Shown here: positions 24,049 to 33,285 of the stretch, piece after piece
How the letters are laid out: every line of letters begins with the position of its first letter
Numbering within the stretch: position 1 is the first letter of the stretch
Source of the DNA: Bradyrhizobium jicamae
GTDB taxonomy: Bacteria > Pseudomonadota > Alphaproteobacteria > Rhizobiales > Xanthobacteraceae
Assembly (NCBI RefSeq): GCF_001440395.1
Contig: NZ_LLXZ01000123.1
Span: 1-64,000, forward strand
Direction: 5' to 3'
Length of the DNA stretch: 64,000 nt
The notes under the pieces: model-generated
Seen by the model: only the letters and a program-made list of their open reading frames with translations
What the model was told of the DNA's origin: nothing
The model's database searches: none
Position numbers and translations under genes: made by a program

Positions 24049-24639
24049 TCAAGGCGCGAGCCGGGTGAAGACATAGTCGCGGCTTTTGGCGCGAGCTTCG
24101 TGACAGGCAAAGCAGGTGCGATGCTGGGCCTCGTCGACCGGTTTGCCGTTGACGAACCGGCCGAAGCCCCAGCCGCCGGTTGCGGCATATTTTCTGGAAT
24201 CCTTGACCATCACCTGGACCGTGGTGGCTGCGCCGGGAATCGTCGCGGAGCCGAATTCCGGTGACTGTTTCCGCTTCCAGGCACGCTTGACCAGGATCGT
24301 TCCGTCGGGGAACGGAAATTGTCCGGCCTGATAGGCGTCGACGGCGGTCTGATTACCGATGACGGCGCGAAGCTCGTCGAGCGGAGCAGCTTCTTCGGCT
24401 GGCGCAATCAGCTCCCAGCGCTTGTAGTCCCGGGGTACCGTCACGCCGAAGATCGGTGATGCGTCCGCCGCGCTACCTTGTGCCGGTCCCTCGGCAAGGG
24501 CGATCGAGACGAGGTATGGCACGCAAACCAGTAGGACAACGATGAGCAGCACGGCTACCGTGACAGCCATCATGTAGGCGGTTCTCTTCGTTTCAGTTTC
24601 AATTGGGGTCATGATTTTGGCCAGGCTGAAGATCGGCAT
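24049..24639 (-). CDS. Cytochrome P460 family protein
   Basis: The 196-residue protein has an N-terminal membrane anchor or uncleaved signal (about residues 22-48) and a P460 domain facing the periplasm. Conserved blocks are PRDYKRWELIA (69-79), PFPDGTILVKR and, near the end, the c-type haem motif CFACH (176-180) with the family tail RDYVFTRL. Characterised P460 cytochromes oxidise hydroxylamine, with a lysine cross-linked to haem, while others bind NO. Which applies here is open. It sits between the alpha/beta hydrolase and SDR genes in the same leftward set, suggesting a role in reactive-nitrogen or oxidant defence. The start at 24639 is the longest. An ATG at 24612 is possible. Confidence 0.88.
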   Translation of the reverse strand: MPIFSLAKIMTPIETETKRTAYMMAVTVAVLLIVVLLVCVPYLVSIALAEGPAQGSAADASPIFGVTVPRDYKRWELIAPAEEAAPLDELRAVIGNQTAVDAYQAGQFPFPDGTILVKRAWKRKQSPEFGSATIPGAATTVQVMVKDSRKYAATGGWGFGRFVNGKPVDEAQHRTCFACHEARAKSRDYVFTRLAP

Positions 24640-24682
24640 TGGTCCCGATCCGGCGCGTGCCGGATCGGGATAGTGTGAAAAC

Positions 24683-25708
24683 TCAGACGCCGTCGGAATC
24701 GATGACGGCTCTGGCGAAGGCTTCCGGTGCTTCCTGAGGCAAATTGTGGCCGATGCCGCCGGTCACCATCCGATAGTCATATCGACCGGCGAATTTCCGG
24801 GCGTACGCACTGGCATCGGGGTGCGGCGCGCCATTGGCGTCACCTTCCATCGTGATCGTCGGCACGTTGATCACCGGCGCTGCTGCGAGCTTCTGTTCCA
24901 GTCCTTCGTATTTGGCCTCGCCCTTTGCGAGCCCGAGCCTCCAGCGATAATTGTGGATGGTGATCGCAACATGATCCTTGTTGTCGAGCGCCGCCGCGCT
25001 CCGGTTGAAGGTGGCGTCGTCGAACTTCCACTGCGGTGAGGCGAGTTTCCAGATCAGTCTTGCGAAATCGTGCGTGTACTTCGCGTAGCCGGCGAAGCCG
25101 CGCTCGGTCGCAAAATAGAACTGGTACCACCATTGCAACTCGGCCTGCGGCGGCAATGGGGCACTACCGGCGGCCTGGCCGGAGATCAGGTAGCCGCTGA
25201 CCGACACCAGAGAGCGACAACGTTCCGGCCACAACGCGGCGATGATGTCGGCGGTGCGCGCGCCCCAGTCGAACCCGGCGACGACCGCCCTCTCGATACC
25301 GAGACTGTCCATCAGCGCAATGATGTCTGCAGCCATTGCCACGGGCTCGCCGTTGCGCGGCGTTTCGCCGGAGAGGAAATGCGTCGAGCCGTAACCGCGC
25401 AGATAGGGAATGATCACGCGGTAACCGGCCTTTGCCAGGATCGGAGCGACATCCACGAAGGCGTGAATGTCGTAGGGCCAGCCGTGCAGCAGGATCGCCG
25501 CAGGACCGTTCGAGGGGCCTGCCTCGGCATAGCCGACATTGAGCACACCGGCGTGGACCTGCTTGATCGGGCCGAACGAGGCACTGGACCCGGAAGGCCG
25601 CGATCCGGTCTCGGCGCTGGCCAGATCGATGACGCCGAGGCCGACGGCGAGGGTTCCTGCGGCGACGCCGAAGAACTTGCGGCGATGCTGGTCGATATCT
25701 TGATTCAT
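24683..25708 (-). CDS. Tat-exported alpha/beta hydrolase, epoxide-hydrolase-like
   Basis: The 341-residue protein begins with a twin-arginine signal (HRRKFFGVAAG, residues 8-18, cut near SAE at 31-33). The mature domain has the oxyanion HGWP (75-78) and an Asp nucleophile in GFDWG (Asp147). An Asp here, rather than Ser, places it with epoxide hydrolases and haloalkane dehalogenases. The base is His in GIGHNLP near residue 322. It would act in the periplasm. Genes for cytochrome P460 downstream and Ohr upstream lie on the same strand with gaps under 50 bp, so an operon is likely. Substrate unknown. Confidence 0.88.
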   Translation of the reverse strand: MNQDIDQHRRKFFGVAAGTLAVGLGVIDLASAETGSRPSGSSASFGPIKQVHAGVLNVGYAEAGPSNGPAAILLHGWPYDIHAFVDVAPILAKAGYRVIIPYLRGYGSTHFLSGETPRNGEPVAMAADIIALMDSLGIERAVVAGFDWGARTADIIAALWPERCRSLVSVSGYLISGQAAGSAPLPPQAELQWWYQFYFATERGFAGYAKYTHDFARLIWKLASPQWKFDDATFNRSAAALDNKDHVAITIHNYRWRLGLAKGEAKYEGLEQKLAAAPVINVPTITMEGDANGAPHPDASAYARKFAGRYDYRMVTGGIGHNLPQEAPEAFARAVIDSDGV

Positions 25709-25744
25709 GATGGTACTACCTTGTCGAGGGTGGGTGATGGCGCG

Positions 25745-26164
25745 TCAGATCAATGCGACCGTGACATCGATATTGCCGCGGACGGCTTTGGAGTAAGGAC
25801 AGGTCTGGTGGGCGTCCTCGATGATGCCTTGCGCGATCTGCCGGTCGAGACCGGGCAGGCTGACACTGAGTCGTGCCCGAAGTGAGTAGCCGCCCTCATC
25901 GAGCACGAGATCGATTTCTGCGTCGATCGCGCGTTTGCGGGGAAGCTCGACGCTGCGTGTTCGCGCCGCGATTTCCATCGCGCCTTCGAAGCAGGCTGAC
26001 CAGCCTGCCGCGAACAGTTGCTCGGGGTTGGTACCGATGCCCGCGCCGCCCGGCGTCGACAGCTTGAGGTCGAGGCGGCCGTCGGAACTGCGCGATATGC
26101 CGTCGTGCCGCCCGCCGCTGGTATGGGTCCTCGCCGTGTAAAGTATCTTTGCCGCTTGTGTCAT
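25745..26164 (-). CDS. Organic hydroperoxide resistance protein (Ohr/OsmC family)
   Basis: The 139-residue protein carries the two redox cysteines of the Ohr/OsmC fold, Cys58 in SACFEG and Cys122 in TCPYS, with the catalytic Arg/Glu partners in GGRHDG and NPEQLFA. Ohr enzymes reduce lipid and organic hydroperoxides, using lipoylated proteins as reductant. AAGGAG sits 6 bases before the ATG. Ohr is normally paired with a MarR-type OhrR. Here no marR gene is near. Instead, the divergent gene encodes a large winged-helix/ATPase regulator, with an inverted repeat between them. It is the first gene of the leftward P460/hydrolase/SDR set. Confidence 0.93.
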   Translation of the reverse strand: MTQAAKILYTARTHTSGGRHDGISRSSDGRLDLKLSTPGGAGIGTNPEQLFAAGWSACFEGAMEIAARTRSVELPRKRAIDAEIDLVLDEGGYSLRARLSVSLPGLDRQIAQGIIEDAHQTCPYSKAVRGNIDVTVALI

Positions 26165-26222
26165 GCAGGTCTCCTTGCCCCGGGCAACCGAATAGCAGCG
26201 GCGGCCGGAGCACACCCGTTTG

Positions 26223-26268
26223 GACTTGTGAGAAATTGTGAGGGCGACACATGCACGTCTCACAAGTC
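26223..26268. promoter_or_regulatory. Inverted repeat operator candidate between ohr and regulator
   Basis: GACTTGTGAGA (26223-26233) is matched exactly by TCTCACAAGTC (26258-26268). A second direct TTGTGAG half-site occurs at 26236-26242, ten bases (one helical turn) after the first. The element sits 59 bp before the ohr start and 92 bp before the divergent regulator start. Three half-sites in this layout suggest cooperative binding, and the divergent winged-helix protein is the obvious candidate. Confidence 0.6.
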
Positions 26269-26359
26269 CTGCATGCACGGTCTGACGGCGATGCAGGGAA
26301 GGTCTTGCCGGATCGAGGTCATCTCGATATCCGGTTGCGCAGATGAGCAAGATTTCGCG

Positions 26360-29203
26360 ATGACTGAGCCGGTTGGTTCCAGGGCAACGACCCTGTCGTT
26401 CGGACCCTTTACCGTGACGCCGCATGAGCGCCTTGTGATGCGCGACGGAGTCACGCTGCCGCTCGGCGCCAAGGCCTTCGACACACTGATCGCACTGATG
26501 TCGCGCCCCAACCAGGTCGTCAGCAAATGGGATCTGATGGCGCTGGTGTGGCCCGGCATCACCGTCGAGGAGGCCAATCTGCGCTTTCACGTCGCAACGC
26601 TGCGCAAGGCGCTTGGCGACGGCAAGGATGGCGCTCGCTACATCACGACGCTCTCGGGCCGGGGCTATTGCTTCGTGGCGCCGCTCTCGCACAGCGATAT
26701 CCGGACGGAGCGCCGCCTCGAACCGCGGGCGGATTTGCAGCCCGCCAAACTGCCCAACCGCCTGCAACGGATGGTCGGCCGCGACGAGACCGTTGCCGCC
26801 GTGTCGGAAAAACTCATCTCCTCTCGCTTCGTCACGATCGCCGGCCCGGGTGGCGTCGGCAAGACAGCGGTCGCGGTGACGATCGCTCACGACCTGCTCG
26901 ACACGCGCTTCGACTCAGCCCATTTTGTCGATCTCGCCGCGCTCAGCGACCCCGATCTGGTGATCACCTCGATCCTGCTGATGCTCGGTTTGCCGGCACA
27001 GACCGACGATCCGCTGCCGGCGCTACTTGCGCATCTGCACGACAAGCGGATGCTGCTGATCCTGGACAATTGCGAGCACGTCATCGCCGCCGCAGCACCC
27101 GTTGCGGCGGAAATCTTCCGTGGGGCACCTGACGTCCACATCCTCGCCACGAGCCGCGAACCCCTGCGTGTTGAGGGCGAGCAGGTCTACCGGCTGGCGC
27201 CGCTTGCCGTTCCGCCCGACAACGGTGATCTCACGGCGGCCATGGCGCAGACCTATCCTGCGCTGCAACTCTTCCTCGAGCGCGCGTCGGCAGGCGGCGC
27301 CAAGATCATGCTCGACGATTCCAGTGCAGCGATCATCGCCGGAATCTGTCGCAAGCTCGACGGAATGGCGCTGGCGATCGAGCTTGCGGCGGGCCGCGTC
27401 GAAGCCTACGGCCTGGAGCGAACGGCAACGCTGCTCGACGAGCGCCTTAATCTGCTCTGGCAGGGCCAGCGCACTGCCCCGCCGCGGCAAAAGACGTTGC
27501 AGGCGACGCTGGACTGGAGCTACCGGCTGCTGTCCGAAACGGAGCGCCTCGTGCTGCGCCGGCTTGCGGTCTTCGCTGGCCACTTCACCATCGACGCGGT
27601 GCTCGAAGTTGTGCCCGACGAGCGCGTCGACCGTTCTCGCCTGTTCGACGCCATCGACAGCCTCGTCGCCAAGTCGATGGTCGCGCCGCGGCCGATCGGC
27701 GCCATGATGCGCTATCGCCTGCTCGACACGACACGCTCCTATCTGCTCGAGATCGAGCCCGGCGACGCAGCGCTCGCCGCGCGACATGCGACCTACTATC
27801 GCCGATGGCTCGAACAGGCCGGCACGACATTGGCAACGATGCCGAGCGCCGACGAGCGCGCGATACATTTCTCTGCACTTCACAATCTGCGCGCCGCGTT
27901 GGACTGGTGCTTCGGCAGGGACGGCGATGTTCGCATCGGCTTCGCGCTTGCCGCTGCAGCGGCGCCGATCTTCCTTGCAATGTCACTGCTGATCGAATGC
28001 CGGCGCTGGTCGGAACGCGCGCTGCTCGCGGTTGATGCGTCCTTGCGCGGCAGCACCGAGGAGATGCACCTGCAGGCCGCCCTTGGCCTGGCTTTGATGT
28101 TCACGCGCGGCGGCAGCGCAGCGGCGCTTGCCGCCCTCAGCCGCAGTCTTGCAATCGCCGAAACGCGCGGCGACCTGCCGAACCAGCTCCAGTTGCTCGG
28201 CCGCATGCACATTTTCCACGAGCGGATGGGACAGTTCGAGGCAGCGCTTGGTTATGCGCGGCAGAGCACTACGGTTGCCGGAACGCTCGGCGATGCCGCC
28301 GCCCTCGCCCTCGCCAACTCGCTCCTCGGCGTCTCGCTGCATCTGGCCGGCGAGCATCGCGATGCGATGACCGTGCTGGAGGCAGCCTGGAAAGGGCCGG
28401 GCACGGAACGGATCAGTACCGTGTACGGCTTCGACCACCGCAACCGCGCCGGCATCTCGCTGGCGCGCGAGTTCTGGTTGCAGGGCCGGCCGGCGGACGC
28501 ACAGCGGCTGGCGCGCCAGACAGTCGCCGAGGCCGCCCAGATGGAACACCCGATCACGCTGTGTATCGCGCTGATATGGGCGGTCTCGATCGACCTCTGG
28601 AACGGGGACCTCGACGATGCCGAAGCGAACATCGACCGGTTCATCGAACATGCGACCTCACGCTCGATGGGCCCGTATCTCGCAGTCGGGCGCGGCGTCA
28701 AAGGCGAACTGGCGATCCGGCGCGGTGCCGCCGCTGAGGGCGTCGAGACGATCAAGGCGTGTCTGCGTGAACTCCATGACGCCGGCTACGAGTTGCTCAC
28801 CACGACGTTCAACATCGCGCTGGTTCACGGCATGCTGGCGCTTGGCCAGTCCGAGGAGGGCGCATGTCTGATCGACGAAGCCATCCACCTCGTCGGGCAA
28901 GGCGGCGACCGTCTCTACATGCCCGAGCTGCTGCGCGTGAAAGCCAGGGTATTGCTCTCCTTCCCGAGGCCGAATGTCGAGGAAGCAGAAACCTGCCTGA
29001 TGGAGTCGCTGGAACTCGCCCGTCGCAGCGGCGCAATCGCGTGGGAACTGAGGACCGCAATCGATCTCGCCGAACACCGTGCCGCACATGGTCAATGGGA
29101 GGAGGCCGGAGAGCGGCTTCGGTCGACTATCGAACGCTTCGCGGAGGGTTCCGAGACGGCGGATATCAGAACCGCCTGCGGACTGCTGGAGATCTGGAAA
29201 TAG
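26360..29203 (+). CDS. Winged-helix/NB-ARC-like ATPase/TPR transcriptional regulator
   Basis: The 947-residue protein starts with an OmpR-type winged helix (residues 10-105: LSFGPFTVTPHERLV, VVSKWDLMALVWPG, TLSGRGYCFVA). A STAND/NB-ARC-like ATPase follows, with Walker A GPGGVGKT (Lys168), Walker B LLILDNCEH, a TSREPL sensor motif and a helical region. From about residue 480 to the end is a long TPR-like alpha solenoid. Proteins of this plan are thought to oligomerise on ligand plus ATP and activate neighbouring genes. No receiver domain is present. It is divergent from ohr and the P460 set. The ATG at 26360 fits the domain start. Upstream Met codons are possible but have no ribosome site. Confidence 0.88.
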   Translation: MTEPVGSRATTLSFGPFTVTPHERLVMRDGVTLPLGAKAFDTLIALMSRPNQVVSKWDLMALVWPGITVEEANLRFHVATLRKALGDGKDGARYITTLSGRGYCFVAPLSHSDIRTERRLEPRADLQPAKLPNRLQRMVGRDETVAAVSEKLISSRFVTIAGPGGVGKTAVAVTIAHDLLDTRFDSAHFVDLAALSDPDLVITSILLMLGLPAQTDDPLPALLAHLHDKRMLLILDNCEHVIAAAAPVAAEIFRGAPDVHILATSREPLRVEGEQVYRLAPLAVPPDNGDLTAAMAQTYPALQLFLERASAGGAKIMLDDSSAAIIAGICRKLDGMALAIELAAGRVEAYGLERTATLLDERLNLLWQGQRTAPPRQKTLQATLDWSYRLLSETERLVLRRLAVFAGHFTIDAVLEVVPDERVDRSRLFDAIDSLVAKSMVAPRPIGAMMRYRLLDTTRSYLLEIEPGDAALAARHATYYRRWLEQAGTTLATMPSADERAIHFSALHNLRAALDWCFGRDGDVRIGFALAAAAAPIFLAMSLLIECRRWSERALLAVDASLRGSTEEMHLQAALGLALMFTRGGSAAALAALSRSLAIAETRGDLPNQLQLLGRMHIFHERMGQFEAALGYARQSTTVAGTLGDAAALALANSLLGVSLHLAGEHRDAMTVLEAAWKGPGTERISTVYGFDHRNRAGISLAREFWLQGRPADAQRLARQTVAEAAQMEHPITLCIALIWAVSIDLWNGDLDDAEANIDRFIEHATSRSMGPYLAVGRGVKGELAIRRGAAAEGVETIKACLRELHDAGYELLTTTFNIALVHGMLALGQSEEGACLIDEAIHLVGQGGDRLYMPELLRVKARVLLSFPRPNVEEAETCLMESLELARRSGAIAWELRTAIDLAEHRAAHGQWEEAGERLRSTIERFAEGSETADIRTACGLLEIWK

Positions 29204-29213
29204 TCTCGACGGC

Positions 29214-29891
29214 TCACCCCGTCGGCGTGCCCTGGCGCCACTGGCCGCCGGAGATCTTTGCCGCAGCGATCACGGCCTGTGTGCGGCTTTCGACGCCGAG
29301 TTTCTGCAGGATGGCCGAGACATGCGCCTTGATGGTCGCTTCGGAAACGCCGAGCTCGTAGGCGATCTGCTTGTTGAGCAGGCCCTCCGACAGCATCATC
29401 AGCACCCGCACCTGCTGCGGGGTCAGCGTGACCAGGCGGTCGCGCAGCCGCGCCATGTCGGGATCGTCGGCCGATGACAGATCGGTGTCCGGCGGAACCC
29501 AGACGTCGCCCTCCATCACCTTCATGACGGCGTCGCGCAGCGTCTCGACGCCGAACCGCTTGGGGATGAAACCCGAGGCGCCGAAATCCAGCGACCGGCG
29601 GATCGTACCGGCGTCATCGCTGGCGGATACGATCACCACCGGGATCGCCGGGTATTGCGCGCGCAGATAGATCAGGCCGGAGAATCCCGAGATCCCGGGC
29701 ATGGAGAGGTCGAGCAGGATCAAATCGACCTCGGAATCCCGCTCCAGCAACGCGGTGAGATCGTCGAACGACCCGGCCTCGCTGATCGTGGCCGATGCCA
29801 CGACGCTCGCGACCGCCTGCCGCAACGCGTCGCGGAACAGCGGGTGGTCATCGGCGATGACGAGGTGGGTATTGGCAGTAGCAGCAGTCAT
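29214..29891 (-). CDS. LuxR-family response regulator, orphan
   Basis: The 225-residue protein has a receiver domain with the acidic pair Asp14/Asp15, phospho-acceptor Asp61 in LILLDLSMPG and Lys in PKRFG, joined to a LuxR/FixJ HTH (about residues 155-215: LTPQQVRVLMMLSEG, then KQIAYELGVSEATIKAHVS). No histidine kinase gene is adjacent. It stands between the AAA/TPR regulator gene (convergent, 10 bp apart) and a gap, so its kinase is elsewhere, as is common for alphaproteobacterial NarL-type regulators. The start at 29891 is where family similarity begins. A longer frame to 29963 has an unrelated Arg-rich extension. Confidence 0.88.
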   Translation of the reverse strand: MTAATANTHLVIADDHPLFRDALRQAVASVVASATISEAGSFDDLTALLERDSEVDLILLDLSMPGISGFSGLIYLRAQYPAIPVVIVSASDDAGTIRRSLDFGASGFIPKRFGVETLRDAVMKVMEGDVWVPPDTDLSSADDPDMARLRDRLVTLTPQQVRVLMMLSEGLLNKQIAYELGVSEATIKAHVSAILQKLGVESRTQAVIAAAKISGGQWRQGTPTG

Positions 29892-30140
29892 CTGATCCAA
29901 GCGCCGACGAGAGGTCGGAAAGCGTGCAACTCGTTGCTGATCGACAGCAATTTGATTGTCCACCGTCAGGGAGCGACTTGCAAGGCAACCTTTCCCGCGT
30001 CGCGCAAAAGCAGTTAATCCGCGCCGATTTCCTGTAAATGGTGCAGCGCAAAAACAATTAACTTCAGAAGTGCCGCGCCACGCCGTTCCGCTGGCAAGGA
30101 ACTGGGGGAAGAATGCCTCGCTTTCGCAGAACGCCTCGTA

Positions 30141-32273
30141 TCAATCCTTAAACAGCAAGTCGCGGCCCAGCTCATCGATGCTGGAAACCGCAGCGAGCGC
30201 CGCGCGCAGCCGATCGAGGTCACGGGCTGACAATCGCTTCACGGCGACGGCGTTGGAGGGTTGGATACCGTGGGCGACGTCCTCGAGCTGCTGCGACAGG
30301 ATGAGATCGAGAAAGGCCCCCTGCGCTTCGCCGAGCGCGTCGAGATCGCGCTCGCTGGCCCGAACCCTCGCCTTCACGCCGGCCAGTCGCGCCGACGTCG
30401 ACCGTTCCATGACATGATAGCGGATCGCCATCGCGCGCACCCATGAAATGAGCCCAAACAGTCCAGCCGCCTTGAGGTCGATGCGGCCGGCGACCGTGCG
30501 GATTCCGCCGAAGAATTTCAGGCTCGAGGGAACGCCGACGTTCTCGACCAACAGTTTTGCGAACGCAACCTGGCCCTCGGCCGCGGCGAAGGCCGCCTGA
30601 CGCACCGAGACGGCAAGGCCGCCGTTGCCATGAACCGCCCGCAGGTCGAAGAAGATATCGACGGACAACAGATCGGCGGGACGGGAACGCGTGATCCACT
30701 TGTCGATCCGGTCGCGCCATGTGGCCGCCGAGCCGCGCCAGGACGGATTCTTCGCCATGACGCCTCCGCGGCAATAGGGCACACCGACCTCGTGCAGGAT
30801 ATCGGCGACGTGCGTGCCCAACGCTGCAAACCAGCGATCCTCCTCGCCATCGGGTTCGCCCTGCGCGAAGATCAATGCGTTGTCCTGATCCATCGCCAAC
30901 AGGCTCTCGCCGCGTCCGGCCGAGCCGAGCACCAGCAGCGCATAGTCGCATGGCGGCTCGCCCCGGCCGTTCTCCCGCATGATTCGTTCGGCGATCACCG
31001 CGGCCTGGCGGGAAAGAGCGCCCAGCTCCCGGGAAATCACCTCGGCGATATCGCGTCCGGACAATCCCTCCGCCAGAAGCATTTGCGCGACACGAGGCAA
31101 CTGCGCCCAGGCGGCCGACAGCGCATGCGCGTCGGTGGCCTCGTCGATCTCGTCGCCGAGCGATATGGCATCGCCTGCGCGCAGGCGCAGCAGATCACGC
31201 GCCGACAATGCGCCGATCACGCAGCCCTTCTCGTCAACGACGCCGAGATGGCGGGTCTTGAGACGATACATCCGGCCGATCGCGCGGTAGACAAACGCGT
31301 CTGCCGGGACCGCCGCAAGCGGCCGGCTCATGATCTCGGCGACCGGCTGTCGCAGTGCCGGGGCGCCGTCCCGGGCCAGGGCGCGCAGCACGTCGCGCTC
31401 CGTGACAATCCCCGCGTCAGCCGCCTTGACCTCCGGCTCCGGCTGCGGCCCGTGGACGTAGACCGCCGATATCTTCTCGTCCGTCATTCGCACCAGCGCC
31501 TCGCCGACCCTGGTATCCGGTGAGACGAAGATCACGGGTGTCCGCATGATGCCGCGGATGCGGTGGCGAAACGGATAGCTGTCGAAGCGCTTCAGCGTTT
31601 GCTCGGTATCGACGCGGGCCGTTGCCTCGACCGCCTCGATCCACCCGCTCTGCACCTGATCGTCGAGCACGGCAGTAAGCGCGCGGCAAGCGCGTTCGGC
31701 CTCGGCAACGGTGCGGATGCCGCGCTCGCGCAGCTTTGGTACCAACGCCAGGAATAGCCGCGCCGTCGTGATCGCGTCACCCAGCGCGGTGTGACGTTCG
31801 GAAGCTGCGATTCCGAGCCAGCCGGTGAGCTTTTCCAGCGTGTAGCCGGCCAATTCGGGAGCGACGATCTCGGCGAGCAGCCGGGTATCGAGCGTTCGCG
31901 GCCGCGACCACGGCAGATCGGCCAGATCGCATTCGCGCTTGAGCATCGCCAGATCGAAGCCCACCGTGTGCCCGATCACGAGGGATCCATCGACAAACGC
32001 GTCGAAACTCGTCCAAACGTCCGCAAACACGGGCGCCGCCGCTACCGCCGCATCGTCGATGCCATGGATGCGCGTCGCCTCGGCCGGGATCGTCTCGCCT
32101 GCCGGCCGCAGCAATTGACGAAACGACACGTCGGCCGCCAGCCTCCCCGCTGAAAGCCGGACCCCGGCAAGCTCGATCATCCGCGCCTTGCGTGGATCGA
32201 GACCGGTGGTTTCAGTATCGATGACCACGGCGTCGAGTGACAAAAGCGAAGCGCCGCCGTTCGTCCTGATCAT
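30141..32273 (-). CDS. DEDDh exonuclease-CBS-nucleotidyltransferase (DUF294) fusion
   Basis: The 710-residue cytoplasmic protein joins three activities. Residues 12-180 form a DnaQ-like 3'-5' exonuclease with DEDDh residues Asp19/Glu21 (DTETTG), Asp107 (GFDLAM), His161 and Asp166 (HTALGDA). Residues about 240-370 are a CBS pair. Residues about 390-520 are a DUF294 nucleotidyltransferase with GSAGRGE (450-456) and the metal pair Asp462/Asp464 (MDQDN), followed by the DUF294 C-terminal helices. CBS pairs commonly bind adenine nucleotides. The family often neighbours DUF485/ActP symporter genes, as here, but its substrate is unknown. The next gene, 61 bp downstream of its own start side, is a likely partner. 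Confidence 0.9.
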   Translation of the reverse strand: MIRTNGGASLLSLDAVVIDTETTGLDPRKARMIELAGVRLSAGRLAADVSFRQLLRPAGETIPAEATRIHGIDDAAVAAAPVFADVWTSFDAFVDGSLVIGHTVGFDLAMLKRECDLADLPWSRPRTLDTRLLAEIVAPELAGYTLEKLTGWLGIAASERHTALGDAITTARLFLALVPKLRERGIRTVAEAERACRALTAVLDDQVQSGWIEAVEATARVDTEQTLKRFDSYPFRHRIRGIMRTPVIFVSPDTRVGEALVRMTDEKISAVYVHGPQPEPEVKAADAGIVTERDVLRALARDGAPALRQPVAEIMSRPLAAVPADAFVYRAIGRMYRLKTRHLGVVDEKGCVIGALSARDLLRLRAGDAISLGDEIDEATDAHALSAAWAQLPRVAQMLLAEGLSGRDIAEVISRELGALSRQAAVIAERIMRENGRGEPPCDYALLVLGSAGRGESLLAMDQDNALIFAQGEPDGEEDRWFAALGTHVADILHEVGVPYCRGGVMAKNPSWRGSAATWRDRIDKWITRSRPADLLSVDIFFDLRAVHGNGGLAVSVRQAAFAAAEGQVAFAKLLVENVGVPSSLKFFGGIRTVAGRIDLKAAGLFGLISWVRAMAIRYHVMERSTSARLAGVKARVRASERDLDALGEAQGAFLDLILSQQLEDVAHGIQPSNAVAVKRLSARDLDRLRAALAAVSSIDELGRDLLFKD

Positions 32274-32334
32274 CGGTCCCTCGCGTCGCCGGGTCGCGGT
32301 GTCGGGTCGGCGATGGCCGCGTCCAGACGCCGCC

Positions 32335-32943
32335 CTATTTCAATAACGCTCCGGTGACGGCGGCAGCGTCGATCCGCTCGATCAACTCGTCATGGATGTT
32401 GCACAGGCTTATGCGCAAGTAATTGCGCGTCGTATCGAAGTCTCGCCCGCGCAGCTTTTCGTGGATCGGCATCATGGCAAAGTAGCTCTCCGCCAGGGGA
32501 TCAGGGATGTCCATCACCCGCTTCGGCGCGTGCCCCCCGACCAGGTCGAGCCGGCGCTCCAGCTCCCGCCGCGCCTCCTGCCAACCGGCCTCGCCGATCG
32601 ACGGCGGCACCGGATAGCGGTCGAAGACCGACAGGACGACCATGATGATCCGGTCGAGAACCGCCCGGCGATCGGCGCCGGCATGCGGGCGCAGGACCAC
32701 GTCTACCATCTCGCCGACCATCGCGAGTCCCAGCGGAAACGCCTGCCAGCGCGCAAGTTCGACCGACCGGGCAAACCCCTCCTCGGCAAACAGCACCTTC
32801 GCGTAGTGCCCCGCACGCGCCCGCGAATATTCGAAGATTCCCTTCTGCACAATGAAGGCGGATTGGGCATCGATGAAGTCCGCAAGCGCCTCGCGGTCCC
32901 GAATGGGCGGACGCGGTCGAAACAGTTTTTCGAACAGCTTCAT
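32335..32943 (-). CDS. Conserved hypothetical protein, partner of the DUF294 fusion
   Basis: The 202-residue protein is helical and soluble, with no signal peptide. Conserved-looking stretches are ALADFIDAQSAFIVQKGIFEYSRAR near the start (the run is broken here for length, at residues about 20-44) and ESYFAMMPIHEKLRGRDF near residue 155. It is transcribed toward the DUF294 fusion gene, 61 bases upstream of it, and proteins like this recur beside DUF294/ActP loci in my recollection. A role in the same regulation of uptake or nucleotide chemistry is plausible but unproven. The ATG at 32943 is the only good start. Confidence 0.7.
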   Translation of the reverse strand: MKLFEKLFRPRPPIRDREALADFIDAQSAFIVQKGIFEYSRARAGHYAKVLFAEEGFARSVELARWQAFPLGLAMVGEMVDVVLRPHAGADRRAVLDRIIMVVLSVFDRYPVPPSIGEAGWQEARRELERRLDLVGGHAPKRVMDIPDPLAESYFAMMPIHEKLRGRDFDTTRNYLRISLCNIHDELIERIDAAAVTGALLK

Positions 32944-33285
32944 TGCGGTCTCATCCTGCCTGATCAGCGCGAGGCAACCTGATCAGCAGCTTACCTTATC
33001 CGATCCAGCAAGGTTCAAGGTTCTCAGCACCGCGTCGTTAGCAGTTGCGGCAATTCCCTATCGGAATCGCTTCACCCCCTTCGCAAACGCAACAAATAAT
33101 ACCCCCGAAAGTCTAATGAAGGCCCGACGATTCGTGGTGTTAGCCTGCGTTGTCTCCAAAGCCGGCACTAGACCGGTAGAGCAGCGGCAAAGAGGGGGCG
33201 CCGCACTGAAGGGATTTGCACTCCCCTCGATCATTCATCCCGGCGCTTTTTTGCCGGCCCATGCTTTGAAGGAGGAATGCAAGCT
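32944..33285. other. Divergent intergenic region before DUF485/actP
   Basis: These 342 bases separate two divergent transcription units and must hold promoters for both. I see no gene. A CCGGC/GCCGG hairpin with a T-rich loop lies around 33240-33257, about 14 bases before the GGAGG of the DUF485 gene, where it could affect translation. A sigma-54 consensus was looked for near 33200 and not found. The middle part (33060-33140) is less G+C-rich than the surroundings. Confidence 0.4.

Noticed and set aside
33190..33230. Possible sigma-54 promoter before DUF485/actP
   Set aside because: TTGCA is present but the GG element is not at the required 12-base spacing.
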